From NCBI GenBank assembly GCA_946478845.1, contig CAMLDI010000007.1, forward strand, positions 49,009 through 113,008: 64,000 nt of DNA, in the 5' to 3' direction. Under the pieces are notes generated by a model. The model saw only the letters and a list, made by a program, of their open reading frames with translations, ran no database searches and had not been told where the DNA came from. The position numbers and the translations under genes were made by a program. This DNA is from an uncultured Paenibacillaceae bacterium. GTDB lineage: Bacteria; Bacillota; Bacilli; Aneurinibacillales; Aneurinibacillaceae. This document shows positions 34,211-43,365 of this stretch, piece after piece (positions within the stretch are counted from its first letter, which is position 1; every line of letters begins with the position of its first letter).

Positions 34211-36415
34211 ATGGAAAAAGTGGAATTAGATATTAAAGGGATGACCTGTGCAGCCTGCTCTGCACGGATTGAAAAAGGGATAAACCGCATGGAGGGAATT
34301 GAGAAGGCAACGATTAATCTGGCGACGGAAACAGGCACCATTTCATATGATTCTGAAAAAGTATCTGTAGAACAAGTGATTGAGAAGATTACTAAGTTAG
34401 GGTATGAGGCCCATGAAAAAGAGAGTAGGGAAGAGAAAGAATTAGGCAAAAAAGAAGAATTAAAAAGGAAAAAAATCCTTTTAATTTTGTCTATTATTTT
34501 ATCCTCGCCCCTTCTTTATAACATGATTTATCATATCCCTTGGAGCAAGTTGGGTCTTGAATTGAGTCCTTATCTTCAGATTCAACTTTTCATGGAACCA
34601 TGGTTTCAATTATTGCTGGCAACACCCGTGCAGTTTTTTATTGGAAGGCATTTTTACACAGGTGCCTATCATGCCCTTCGCAATAAAAGTGCTAATATGG
34701 ATGTGTTGATTGTTCTGGGGACTTCGGCTGCCTATTTTTATAGCCTTTATGGAACGGTAATCTATTTAATTGAAGGGGGGTATCCCCATCTTTATTTTGA
34801 AACCAGTGCTGTTTTAATTACTCTTGTTCTTTTAGGAAAATATTTGGAATCCCGGGCAAAGGGGCATACTACAGATGCCATTAAGAAACTTCTTGGTTTA
34901 CAGGCAAAAGAAGCGATTGTCCTGCGAGATGGAAATGAAGTAAACGTTCCCCTGGCAGAAGTGAAAAGGGGAGACCAACTCGTTGTTAAACCTGGAGAAA
35001 AGATTCCCGTAGATGGCGTTGTTATTCAGGGCCATTCCACTGTAGATGAATCTATGATCAGTGGTGAATCTCTTCCTGTATCTAAAGAGGTTGGAAGCCC
35101 GGTGATTGGAGCCACCTTAAACAAAAATGGACGGATCATTATGCGAGCAGAAAAAGTAGGGAAAGATACTGCTTTAGCTGGCATTATTCGAATTGTGGAA
35201 GAAGCCCAAGGCTCTAAAGCACCAATTCAACGATTGGCTGATATTATATCAGGCATTTTTGTGCCAGTGGTTATTGCCCTATCCCTTTTGACATGGATTG
35301 TTTGGTTTTTCTTTGTCTCCCCAGGTGATTTTCCTAATTCATTGGAAGCGGCTATTGCTGTTTTGGTTATTGCCTGTCCTTGTGCTCTTGGGTTAGCAAC
35401 CCCAACTTCCATTATGGTTGGGACTGGATTAGGCGCCGAGAAAGGAATCCTTTTTAAAGGTGGGGAATATTTAGAAAGTGCCCAAAAGGTAAACACGGTT
35501 CTTTTAGATAAAACAGGGACATTAACCCGTGGCAAGCCAGCTGTCACCAATGTTCATTCCATGAGGGATGATTTTCTCTTATTTTCCGTTTCTGTTGAAG
35601 GGCCATCAGAGCATCCTCTGGCAGAGGCTGTAGTAGAATACGGAAAACAAATGGGGATTAAAAAGAGTGAAGCGCAATCCTTTGCGGCCATTCCTGGCCA
35701 TGGTGTGAAAGCTGAAATTGAAGGGCATCAGGTATTGGCAGGTTCCCGCAGATTATTAACCCAGGAAGACATTGAATATACTTCTTTAGAGCCTATTGCA
35801 TTGCAATATGAAGAAGAAGGGAAGACGGTAATTTTTGTGGCCGTTGACAGCCAGGTCGCGGGGATGATCGCTATTGCTGATTCTTTGAAGGAAACCTCTA
35901 AAGATGCTGTTGCCAGAATGTTGGCTGTGGGATTAGACGTGGTGATGGTTACCGGGGATAATGAAAGAACGGCTAGGTATATTGGTGAAAGTGTAGGGAT
36001 TAAGCATATATTTGCTTCCGTTCTTCCAGGAGAAAAAGCAGAAAAAGTAAAAGAATTACAGACTCAGGGCAGAACTGTTGCTATGGTTGGAGATGGGATT
36101 AATGATGCACCTGCTCTGGCGGTTGCTGATTTAGGAATGGCTATTGGTACGGGGGCAGATGTAGCCATTGAAACAGCAGATGTCACCCTTGTAAGCGGGG
36201 ATTTAACGCAAATTCCCCGGGCAATAGAATTAAGTCGAAAAACCATGAAGAACATTCGGCAAAATTTATTCTGGGCCCTTATTTATAATGTAATTGGCAT
36301 TCCTGTTGCAGCTTTTGGATTATTGTCACCCTGGGTGGCAGGGGCTGCCATGGCATTTAGCTCTGTTTCTGTTGTTTTAAATGCTCTGCGTTTAAAAAGA
36401 GTAAAATTATATTGA
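34211..36415 (+). CDS. copA: Copper-translocating P-type ATPase
   Basis: A 734-aa P1B-1 ATPase. One N-terminal HMA domain with GMTCAACS, eight helices, [10 protein letters not shown] in the ion channel, TGES-type GESLPVS in the A domain, DKTGTLT phosphorylation site, SEHPLAEA in the N domain and [10 protein letters not shown] in the P domain. Exports Cu(I). copZ follows four bases later. No CsoR gene or CsoR-like operator is visible in the 74-bp leader. Confidence 0.95.
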   Translation: MEKVELDIKGMTCAACSARIEKGINRMEGIEKATINLATETGTISYDSEKVSVEQVIEKITKLGYEAHEKESREEKELGKKEELKRKKILLILSIILSSPLLYNMIYHIPWSKLGLELSPYLQIQLFMEPWFQLLLATPVQFFIGRHFYTGAYHALRNKSANMDVLIVLGTSAAYFYSLYGTVIYLIEGGYPHLYFETSAVLITLVLLGKYLESRAKGHTTDAIKKLLGLQAKEAIVLRDGNEVNVPLAEVKRGDQLVVKPGEKIPVDGVVIQGHSTVDESMISGESLPVSKEVGSPVIGATLNKNGRIIMRAEKVGKDTALAGIIRIVEEAQGSKAPIQRLADIISGIFVPVVIALSLLTWIVWFFFVSPGDFPNSLEAAIAVLVIACPCALGLATPTSIMVGTGLGAEKGILFKGGEYLESAQKVNTVLLDKTGTLTRGKPAVTNVHSMRDDFLLFSVSVEGPSEHPLAEAVVEYGKQMGIKKSEAQSFAAIPGHGVKAEIEGHQVLAGSRRLLTQEDIEYTSLEPIALQYEEEGKTVIFVAVDSQVAGMIAIADSLKETSKDAVARMLAVGLDVVMVTGDNERTARYIGESVGIKHIFASVLPGEKAEKVKELQTQGRTVAMVGDGINDAPALAVADLGMAIGTGADVAIETADVTLVSGDLTQIPRAIELSRKTMKNIRQNLFWALIYNVIGIPVAAFGLLSPWVAGAAMAFSSVSVVLNALRLKRVKLY

Positions 36416-36428
36416 GAGGATGGTATTC

Positions 36429-36635
36429 ATGCAAAATGTAACATTAAATGTAAAAGGGATGTCCTGCGGCCATTGTGAAAAAGCGGTACGTACGGCATTG
36501 CTGGGTTTAGAAGGAGTAAATGAAGTTCAGGTTCATCTGAGCAAGGGGAAAGTAGATGTTCAATTTGACGGGCAAAAAGTAAACCTGGACCAAATGAAAG
36601 AAGCCATTGAAGACCAGGGGTATGATGTAAATTAG
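36429..36635 (+). CDS. copZ: Copper chaperone CopZ
   Basis: A 68-aa HMA domain with the metal site GMSCGHCEKAV. Delivers Cu(I) to CopA. GAGAGG precedes ATG 36429; ATG 36420 lies before that site and is less likely. Confidence 0.93.
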   Translation: MQNVTLNVKGMSCGHCEKAVRTALLGLEGVNEVQVHLSKGKVDVQFDGQKVNLDQMKEAIEDQGYDVN

Positions 36636-36712
36636 TTACAGTATTATTATAAATCCAGGGCCATTTATTATAAAAGTTATTTTTCAGCCATTTCCATTAT
36701 GTAATAACAAAT

Positions 36713-36746
36713 AAAAGGTTGAGCAATTAATTTTGCTCAACCTTTT
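36713..36746. terminator. Bidirectional terminator between copZ and carbonic anhydrase
   Basis: AAAAGGTTGAGCAA, six-base AT loop, TTGCTCAACCTTTT: a perfect 14-bp stem with T/A runs on both sides. Confidence 0.93.
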
Positions 36747-37350
36747 ATTTGTTTGTTTTCCAGTCTTCTTCACTTTTGTGATTCACTTGACCGGTATAAC
36801 CATTGACCACAATATCTAATCTTCCTGAATGGGGATCGATGACTAAACCATGAATTGGAATATTATTCGGCAATAATGGGTGATTCTTAATCATTTGTAC
36901 ACTTTCTTGTATGCCTTCGGTAATACAATCAAAGCCTTTTAACCAGGAGTGAAGATCTATCCCAGCATTGTGGAGTGTGTGAATGATATCTTTGGAAACA
37001 CCTTTATCAACCATGTCTGATAAAAGTTTCTTCGCATCCATTTTGTACATGCCACAATCATGGTGGCCAACAACACAGACCTCATCAGCATTCAGTTCAT
37101 AAATGGCCACGAGGATGCTGCGCATAACGCTTCCAAAAGGGTGGGAAACGATGGCCCCGGCATTTTTTATAATTTTTACATCACCATTTTTTAAGTTCAT
37201 TGCACTGGGCAATAATTCTACGAGACGGGTATCCATACAGGACACAACAACAAGGCGTTTATTGGGAAACTTCGTTGTTTGAAATTGCTCGTATTTCTTT
37301 GTTTCCACAAACTCTTTATTATAAGACAAAATGTCATCTAAAAGGGTCAT
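36745..37350 (-). CDS. Beta-class carbonic anhydrase
   Basis: A 201-aa enzyme with zinc ligands Cys in VVSCMDTRL, and His plus Cys in GHHDCGMY; the Asp-Arg dyad is in CMDTR. Interconverts CO2 and bicarbonate. Resembles B. subtilis YtiB/YvdA type. Single gene with its stop inside the shared terminator. Confidence 0.92.
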   Translation of the reverse strand: MTLLDDILSYNKEFVETKKYEQFQTTKFPNKRLVVVSCMDTRLVELLPSAMNLKNGDVKIIKNAGAIVSHPFGSVMRSILVAIYELNADEVCVVGHHDCGMYKMDAKKLLSDMVDKGVSKDIIHTLHNAGIDLHSWLKGFDCITEGIQESVQMIKNHPLLPNNIPIHGLVIDPHSGRLDIVVNGYTGQVNHKSEEDWKTNK

Positions 37351-37443
37351 TCTACTTGCTGCCTCCCTGTTTCCTTAATACATTTCTATAATTTTAACAT
37401 TCTTTAGCCTGTATGGTAAATGAAATAAGTTTTGCTAAATTAC

Positions 37444-37471
37444 TTGACAGGTAAAATAATGTCCTTATAAT
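37444..37471 (+). promoter_or_regulatory. Sigma-A promoter of the rhodanese gene
   Basis: -35 TTGACA (37444-37449), 16-bp spacer, -10 TATAAT (37466-37471). Both boxes are consensus; tight repression is expected from the adjacent operators. Confidence 0.85.
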
Positions 37472-37473
37472 TA

Positions 37474-37504
37474 TACCTATGGGGGTAATATACCTATAGG
37501 GGTA
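37474..37504 (+). promoter_or_regulatory. Tandem CstR/CsoR-like operators
   Basis: TACCTATGGGGGTA (37474-37487) and TACCTATAGGGGTA (37491-37504) sit directly downstream of the -10 box, 17 bp apart start to start. CsoR-family repressors bind TACC...GGTA elements with a G tract; a rhodanese target favours the persulfide sensor CstR over the copper sensor CsoR. The regulator gene is not in the window. Confidence 0.7.
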
Positions 37505-37547
37505 TTTTTCCTGCGTAAACTTTTTGCTTATAAATGGAGGTAACAAA

Positions 37548-37925
37548 ATGGGTTGGATTGGTTATGCTTTGCTTGGTGTTGTTGTATTGCTTTTTATAAA
37601 ACAAATGTTTCCGATGAAAGGATTAAAAAATCTTTCTAGTGAGGAAGTTAAAGAATTATTAAAAAAACCAAAGGATTATGCCTTCATTGATGTTCGGGAA
37701 GTTCATGAGTATAAAAGTGGATATATTAAAGGATTTAAAAACATTCCCTTAAGCCAATTAAGCCAACGGTTAAGTGAAATCGATGGGAATAAACAAATTG
37801 TTTTAACTTGCAGAAGCGGTAATCGCAGTCGTACAGCGGCAAAAATTTTAATGAAATCTAAATTTAACAATCTCTCCCATTTAAAAACAGGAATTTCTGG
37901 CTGGTCAGGCAGTTTATCTAAATAA
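37548..37925 (+). CDS. Membrane-anchored rhodanese
   Basis: A 125-aa protein: one N-terminal helix (~3-20) followed by a rhodanese domain with the active-site loop CRSGNRS (catalytic Cys around residue 90) and the DVREVHEY element. Transfers or detoxifies sulfane sulfur at the membrane. ATG 37548 follows GGAGGTAAC. Preceded by the tandem operators. Confidence 0.9.
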   Translation: MGWIGYALLGVVVLLFIKQMFPMKGLKNLSSEEVKELLKKPKDYAFIDVREVHEYKSGYIKGFKNIPLSQLSQRLSEIDGNKQIVLTCRSGNRSRTAAKILMKSKFNNLSHLKTGISGWSGSLSK

Positions 37926-38027
37926 TATGAAACTGTATTTTTTTTGAAAGGAAAAATTAGTTTATAGTATAATCAAAGTGTTAATCTATTTTCAGTAGAT
38001 CAACACAGTATGAAAGGAGAGATAAGG

Positions 38028-38594
38028 ATGAATCTTGATGTCATTATTTTAGGTGGAGGAATTAGTGGGTTGTCTGCTGCTCTTTTTACCGGACAAGCTC
38101 AGTTAAAAACCCTTGTTTTTGACACCGGTGCTTCTCAAATTAAACGCATCTCTACTTTGAAAAATTATCCCGGCATTGAAGCAATATCTGGGGAAGAACT
38201 AATCAGTGTTTACCGTAAGCAAGCGGAAGCATATGGAGCAGAAGTCCGTGATGAAGAAGTAATCAAGGCTAAAAAAGAAGGGGAAGAATTCCTTGTTGAA
38301 ACAGCGTCTGGTACATACCGTTCCAAGTATTTAGTTGTTTCTTCTAATGTAAACTCCAGCTTTTTAAGCGACTTTGGCATTGAGTTAGAAGTGAATCCAC
38401 GGATTCCCAGACCTATTAACCAAATGAAAGGCGGAGATGGTTCTGGTGAAACCAACATTGAGAACCTTTATGTAACAGGCTTACTCTCCGGAATTCCGAG
38501 CCAGGCAGTCATTGCTGCAGGCCAGGGTGCTTCTGTTGCTGTTAAAATTGCAACGAAAGCCCTTGAAAAACCATATATGTGGCATGATGTATAA
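38028..38594 (+). CDS. Half-size thioredoxin reductase-like FAD protein
   Basis: A 188-aa protein keeping only the FAD-binding halves of a thioredoxin reductase: GGGISGLSAA at residues ~9-18 and a C-terminal NLYVTGLLSGIPSQAVIAAGQG. The NADPH domain and the redox CxxC are missing, and the usual Gly-Asp of the second FAD motif is Gly-Leu. An electron donor or partner is needed. GGAGAG precedes ATG 38028. It follows the rhodanese by about 100 bp and may share its regulation. Confidence 0.78.
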   Translation: MNLDVIILGGGISGLSAALFTGQAQLKTLVFDTGASQIKRISTLKNYPGIEAISGEELISVYRKQAEAYGAEVRDEEVIKAKKEGEEFLVETASGTYRSKYLVVSSNVNSSFLSDFGIELEVNPRIPRPINQMKGGDGSGETNIENLYVTGLLSGIPSQAVIAAGQGASVAVKIATKALEKPYMWHDV

Positions 38595-38609
38595 AAACGG
38601 ATGTGTTAA

Positions 38610-38635
38610 GACTCCCTCCCCAGGGAGTCTTTTTT
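38610..38635 (+). terminator. Terminator after the TrxR-like gene
   Basis: GACTCCCT, loop CCCC, AGGGAGTC, TTTTTT. Confidence 0.93.
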
Positions 38636-38750
38636 CTTTCTTTAAGCATCTCTCTTTACTTTACCAGTAATCAACCCTTGTTTAACATTTGAATTAAAGG
38701 TATTCTATAAAATTAGAATGGTGGGTTCAAAAACAGGAAGGAGAGAAAAA

Positions 38751-41700
38751 GTGGAGAAGTGGATTCGGTTCGCTATGAAAAATACCGGGGCAATGGTTTT
38801 GGCAATCATTATGATTCTTGCTGGAGGATTTTATTCGGCAAGTACCATGAAGTTAGAGGAAATGCCTAATATAGACATTCCTTATCTTTCTGTTGCTGTC
38901 GTCTATCCTGGAGCTACCCCTGATCAGGCTCTAAATGATGTAGGCAAGCCCCTTGAACAATCTTTAGCAGGATTGGATGGATTAGAAAACCTCTATGTTA
39001 CTGCTAGATCCAATGTAGTAACGGCTATGCTTGAATTCAATTTGGAAGTCTCTATGAAAGATGCGGAGAAAGATGTAAACAGTGCCCTGGGGACACTGAA
39101 GCTTCCAGATGGTGTGCAAAAACCGACTTTATCTAAAAACGGCCCTGGCGCTGTTAGTATTTTCTCTTTCGCTGTGTTAGGACCAACGGATACAGCTACC
39201 ATACAACAATATGTAAATGACCAAATTAAACCTATTTTTTCTACAATCCAGGGAATTTCCTCTATCGATGTGAACGGGTTAGCGGAGAAAAAATTATTTG
39301 TTCGCCTGGATCCGGAGAAATTGAAGGAAGAAAATTTGACTGTTGACCAGGTAAAACAGGCATTGCTTGCCAATAACATTTCGATTCCTGCCGGTCAAGT
39401 AGATATAGACGGAAAAAATATGAATGTGGAAGTAAGTAAAAAAGTAACTTCCCTGGAAGATTTGAAAAATACGGACATTATTATTATCGATCAAGACATG
39501 AGCGGGTTAACAAATGCCTTTAGTTCAATAGGGAATGCCATGGGCCAATTAGGCAATGGGGTTGGCCAATTAACAAAAGCTGAAATGTTGTTGCAGGGCC
39601 AATTAGAAGTGATGCAAGGCATCAATGGCTTATCAACAGCGTTATTTGCAGACCAGGCCTCTTTAGAAGCGTTAAAAGGCCAGGTTCAGGCCAATCCTGA
39701 AATGAAAGATCAATTACAACCACGAATTACTGCTCTTGCAAAAAAAATTAAAAAAGAACAAGAGCAAATTGCTCAACTGCAAAAGCAATTAGCTTCATTA
39801 CAGGCCCAAGCGAAAGCTGCAGGGGCAGATGTGACAACGATCTTAAAAGGTTTATCCCAATCCCGTGTTTCTCAAGAGGGAGCTTCAGAGGTTGGTTTGA
39901 AAATAAGAACCATTTCCCTGTCTTCCATCGCTGATGTATCTTATGGTACGGGAAAAGAAACAGTGATGACACGTTTAAATGGGAAGCCTGCAGTAATTAC
40001 AGGCATTAAATCCCAACCGGGAACAAATACAGTAGAAATTATTGAACAAATTAATGATAAATTAGATAAACTGAATCTTCCTGCAGGTTATGAAGTACAA
40101 AAACTACATGATGGTTCAGTATCTATATTGGAATCAGTCAATGGCATGTTGCGAGAAGCTTTATTAGGTGCTCTTTTTGCAATGATTGTTACATTACTGT
40201 TCTTACGTAACCTTCGTTCCACATTGGTAGCCATTATTTCGATCCCTCTGTCTGTTTTTGTATCGATGATCTTTTTAAGAATGCTGGATTATAGTTTAAA
40301 CATCATGACCTTAGCGGGCATGGCTGTGGCAGTAGGGCGGGTTGTAGATGACTCCATTGTGGTTATTGAAAATATTTATCGCCATCTTAAGTCAAGCCAA
40401 GAAAGAAGTCCTCGCTTAATCTTACAAGCGACGAAAGAAGTTGGAGGGGCAGTAACGTCTTCAACATTGACAACGATAGCGGTGTTTGCTCCTTTATCTT
40501 TTGTATCGGGGATTGTTGGGAAATTCTTTGTGCCCTTTGCTGTTACTGTTGTTGTTTCAATTTTGTTCTCTCTTATTGTTGCCTTGACCGTGGTTCCTTT
40601 AATGGCCCGACTCTTTCTGCTTAAAATTGAACCCCATGAATCCAAGGAGAATGGATTGCAAAGGTTCTATCGTAAAAGCCTGGATTGGTCATTAAATCGG
40701 AGAAAAACCGTCATTTCTATTGCCCTTGTTTTATTTATGGGCTCCATGGCGTTAATTACAATCATTCCGAAAAACTTCTTGCCCCAGGAAAAAACAGATT
40801 CCTATGGCTTATCTGTTTCCTTGCCAGTAGGAACTGTGATGGATAGATCAAATCAGTTGGCCCAAAAAATCGAGGGAATGTTGCAATCCAATAGCTATGT
40901 GAAGAACTATCAGACTTATGCTACAGGGGAAGAAATCTCTATTCAAATTAAATTAAAAGATACGGTTACGAAGGAAGATAACCAGCAATTTGAACAAGAG
41001 ATGCGCAAAAATTTGACAGGGTTGGATTCTGATATCACAACAGCGTTAACGCCCCAGGGATTGACCTCCTATGGTGGTGGCCTCTTCCTAGTATTAAATG
41101 GGACAGATATTGAAACTTTGAAAAAAGCGGGAGATCAGATTGTAACTGCCATTAAAGATACACCTGGATTAACAGATGTAGAAACAAACCTATCCGGTGG
41201 CAGACCCCAGATCTCTGTTGCTGTAGACCCAGTAAAAGCGGCAGAAAAAGGCCTAAACCCGGCAATGGTGGCTATGTCTGTTCGGCAAATGATTGATGGA
41301 GAAAGTGTAACCACTGTAAATATGAATGGCCGTACAACAGAAATCAACCTAAGCGTTGATGCTGGGAAGTTAGATTCCCTTGATAAAATTGGAGAACAAT
41401 TGCTTACCAATATGAAAGGGGAAAAGGTAAAGGTTTCAGAAGTCGCTACTATCTCTGAAAAACCAGGTCCTACCTCCATTCAACGATTAAATCAACAGGA
41501 ATACATTTCCGTATCAGGGCGATTTACAACGGATAATACGTCACAGGTGCAAAAAGAAGTGGAGAATAAAATAAAAACCTTATCATTGCCAAAAGGGGTT
41601 AGTTATTATTTTGAGGGAGAAGCAGAGTCACTCAATGAAGGATTTTCCAATATGACCATTGCCATTCTTGCTGCAATCCTTCTGGTATATATGGTGATGA

Positions 41701-42194
41701 TGATTGCATTTGGTGAAATGATTGCCCCACTGGCAATCCTATTCTCTCTGCCCTTTATCTTTGTAGGTGGATTAATCGGAATGTTCCTCTTTAATCAGGC
41801 ATTAGGAATGCCTGCATTGGTTGGCTTCCTAATGCTCATAGGCATTGTGGTAACCAATGCGATTGTTTTAGTGGATCGGGTATTGCAAAATAGAAAAAAA
41901 GGCCTTCCATTAAAAGAAGCATTAATCGAAGCCGGGGTAACCCGTATTCGTCCTATTTTAATGACTGCAGTAGCAACCATTGGCGCATTGCTGCCTCTTG
42001 CTATTTTTGGTGAAGGAGGAGTAATTTCCCGTTCCCTTGCCATTGTGGTAATTAGCGGGTTAACCACATCTACCTTATTGACCTTAGTCATTGTGCCAGT
42101 TGCTTATTATATTTTAGATGGGGTTCGCAATCGATTTTTGAATAAGAAAAAAAATGCTGCGAAGGAAATAAATTCTAAAGAATTAGATTTCTAG
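38751..42194 (+). CDS. RND-family efflux transporter with coiled-coil insertion
   Basis: A 1147-aa HAE/AcrB-type pump: 12 helices, two large external domains, and the GRVVDDSIVVIEN motif of helix 4 near residue 530. Residues ~245-383 carry an extra segment with Gly/Gln-rich sequence and a Lys/Glu/Gln coiled coil (ITALAKKIKKEQEQIAQ) inserted where AcrB has its TolC-docking subdomain. Gram-positives lack an outer membrane, and no membrane fusion protein is encoded here. SwrC/YerP of B. subtilis is a relative. GTG 38751 follows GGAAGGAGAG; ATG 38718 is upstream of that site. Confidence 0.9.
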   Translation: MEKWIRFAMKNTGAMVLAIIMILAGGFYSASTMKLEEMPNIDIPYLSVAVVYPGATPDQALNDVGKPLEQSLAGLDGLENLYVTARSNVVTAMLEFNLEVSMKDAEKDVNSALGTLKLPDGVQKPTLSKNGPGAVSIFSFAVLGPTDTATIQQYVNDQIKPIFSTIQGISSIDVNGLAEKKLFVRLDPEKLKEENLTVDQVKQALLANNISIPAGQVDIDGKNMNVEVSKKVTSLEDLKNTDIIIIDQDMSGLTNAFSSIGNAMGQLGNGVGQLTKAEMLLQGQLEVMQGINGLSTALFADQASLEALKGQVQANPEMKDQLQPRITALAKKIKKEQEQIAQLQKQLASLQAQAKAAGADVTTILKGLSQSRVSQEGASEVGLKIRTISLSSIADVSYGTGKETVMTRLNGKPAVITGIKSQPGTNTVEIIEQINDKLDKLNLPAGYEVQKLHDGSVSILESVNGMLREALLGALFAMIVTLLFLRNLRSTLVAIISIPLSVFVSMIFLRMLDYSLNIMTLAGMAVAVGRVVDDSIVVIENIYRHLKSSQERSPRLILQATKEVGGAVTSSTLTTIAVFAPLSFVSGIVGKFFVPFAVTVVVSILFSLIVALTVVPLMARLFLLKIEPHESKENGLQRFYRKSLDWSLNRRKTVISIALVLFMGSMALITIIPKNFLPQEKTDSYGLSVSLPVGTVMDRSNQLAQKIEGMLQSNSYVKNYQTYATGEEISIQIKLKDTVTKEDNQQFEQEMRKNLTGLDSDITTALTPQGLTSYGGGLFLVLNGTDIETLKKAGDQIVTAIKDTPGLTDVETNLSGGRPQISVAVDPVKAAEKGLNPAMVAMSVRQMIDGESVTTVNMNGRTTEINLSVDAGKLDSLDKIGEQLLTNMKGEKVKVSEVATISEKPGPTSIQRLNQQEYISVSGRFTTDNTSQVQKEVENKIKTLSLPKGVSYYFEGEAESLNEGFSNMTIAILAAILLVYMVMMIAFGEMIAPLAILFSLPFIFVGGLIGMFLFNQALGMPALVGFLMLIGIVVTNAIVLVDRVLQNRKKGLPLKEALIEAGVTRIRPILMTAVATIGALLPLAIFGEGGVISRSLAIVVISGLTTSTLLTLVIVPVAYYILDGVRNRFLNKKKNAAKEINSKELDF

Positions 42195-42213
42195 GAATGA
42201 TTGATAGAAGTTG

Positions 42214-42248
42214 AAAGCCGGCATCCCTTTTTTAGGGATGCCGGCTTT
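42214..42248 (+). terminator. Terminator after the RND gene
   Basis: AAAGCCGGCATCCC, seven-base loop, GGGATGCCGGCTTT: a 14-bp perfect stem. Confidence 0.9.
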
Positions 42249-42339
42249 ATTTATATCGACATATGCTTAATCTAAATCATAAGAATGTGACATTTTTACA
42301 TACATATTAGCAAAACCCTTATATATGGAGGACATGAAG

Positions 42340-42744
42340 ATGAAAGGAATTAAAACTGTGATTGTTGTAGGTTTCATCTTTTTTTTATTGCTTACAGGGT
42401 GTACCCCCCCATCTTCATCTAGCACAGAAGGCAAAGTGAGTGGACCTTATAAAATTGAAGTTCAGGTAAAGCCAGACCCGGCCCTGGCATTAAAAGAAAA
42501 TGAGTTTCAAATAAAAGTGAAGGATGAGGCGGGAAAGCCATTGGAAGAGGCAATGGTAGATATCACATTAAGTATGGCTGATATGGATCATGGGGATTTG
42601 GTTTTTTCATGCATTGATGAGGGGCAAGGGATTTATGTTGGGAAAGGCATTCCTGTCATGGCTGGAGAATGGATTGCTACTGTTCATGTTGAGAAGAATG
42701 GAACAACCTCAACAATGGACTATATTTTTCAAGCTTCTCGTTAG
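42340..42744 (+). CDS. YtkA/FixH-like lipoprotein
   Basis: A 134-aa lipoprotein: signal peptide with lipobox LTGC, a Ser-rich spacer, and one beta-sandwich domain with KVKDEAGKPLEEAMVDITLSM and a Met/His-containing MADMDHG segment, typical of YtkA-like domains. Possibly a copper chaperone or pump accessory. GGAGG precedes; ATG 42340 chosen over 42334 and 42325 by spacing. It lies downstream of the RND gene but after a terminator. Confidence 0.75.
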   Translation: MKGIKTVIVVGFIFFLLLTGCTPPSSSSTEGKVSGPYKIEVQVKPDPALALKENEFQIKVKDEAGKPLEEAMVDITLSMADMDHGDLVFSCIDEGQGIYVGKGIPVMAGEWIATVHVEKNGTTSTMDYIFQASR

Positions 42745-42917
42745 AATGAAAAAGAAAAATAGAAACACATCACAAAAAGTAAATAATACACATTTGCGTA
42801 AATTGAAAAAATCCTTTAAATTATATGAGGGATACATTAATTCATTAATGTACTACAGGTTGTATTTAAGTTGAAACAGTTTTATAACAGCAAGTTTGCA
42901 TCACGGGGGGTCTTGTA

Positions 42918-43250
42918 ATGGGACGTAGTAGAGCGATGATTAAAATAAATGAAGAGAACCAGGTTTTTTGGGAAAACCGTACTTTAATGAAAAATATCCT
43001 GCATTTAATTAAATCCATTAATCTAAAAGATCAGAAGAAAAAAGATAGAGATATTGATATTAAAATGTTTATTGCGATTTTGGATCAAGTAGGGGATTTA
43101 ATCAAAAAAGAAGATGCTCTTTATAAGAATAAAGGAAATCTTGAAGTGGTGCGGGAATTTATAGATTGGTTTATGGCACAACGCCTATATGAAGATCCGG
43201 AATACCGAGAATTAATGTCTTTAAAAACAAGAATATTAAAAGACAAATAA
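42918..43250 (+). CDS. Hypothetical cytoplasmic protein
   Basis: A 110-aa, highly charged helical protein (many Lys/Asp/Glu, two Trp) not recognised. GGGGGG precedes ATG 42918; ATG 42936 is a second candidate. No membrane segment or metal motif. It sits just upstream of the Zur-regulated zinc operon with a weak hairpin between. Confidence 0.55.
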   Translation: MGRSRAMIKINEENQVFWENRTLMKNILHLIKSINLKDQKKKDRDIDIKMFIAILDQVGDLIKKEDALYKNKGNLEVVREFIDWFMAQRLYEDPEYRELMSLKTRILKDK

Positions 43251-43284
43251 GGCTGGCGCTCTGCGTCAGCTAAGTCTCCTTTAC

Positions 43285-43305
43285 AAATCGGAATGATTAC
43301 GTTAT
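43285..43305 (+). promoter_or_regulatory. Zur box 1
   Basis: AAATCGGAATGATTACGTTAT matches the Bacillus Zur consensus AAATCGTAATnATTACGATTT at most positions. It lies 60-80 bp upstream of znuA. Confidence 0.8.
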
Positions 43306-43325
43306 ACTACCCATTAGTAATTATT

Positions 43326-43346
43326 AAATCGGAATGAATACGGTTT
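43326..43346 (+). promoter_or_regulatory. Zur box 2
   Basis: AAATCGGAATGAATACGGTTT, 41 bp downstream of box 1 (four helical turns), 20 bp before znuA. Two boxes in phase suggest cooperative repression. Confidence 0.78.
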
Positions 43347-43365
43347 GTGAATGGGAGAGAATAGG

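Noticed and set aside
42746..42874. 42-codon Lys-rich frame after the YtkA-like lipoprotein
   Set aside because: It has an ATG but no ribosome binding site, and composition simply follows A-rich DNA. Not called as a gene.
43252..43272. Hairpin GCTGGCG/CGTCAGC after the hypothetical gene as a terminator
   Set aside because: The stem is short with a G-U pair and no T run follows.
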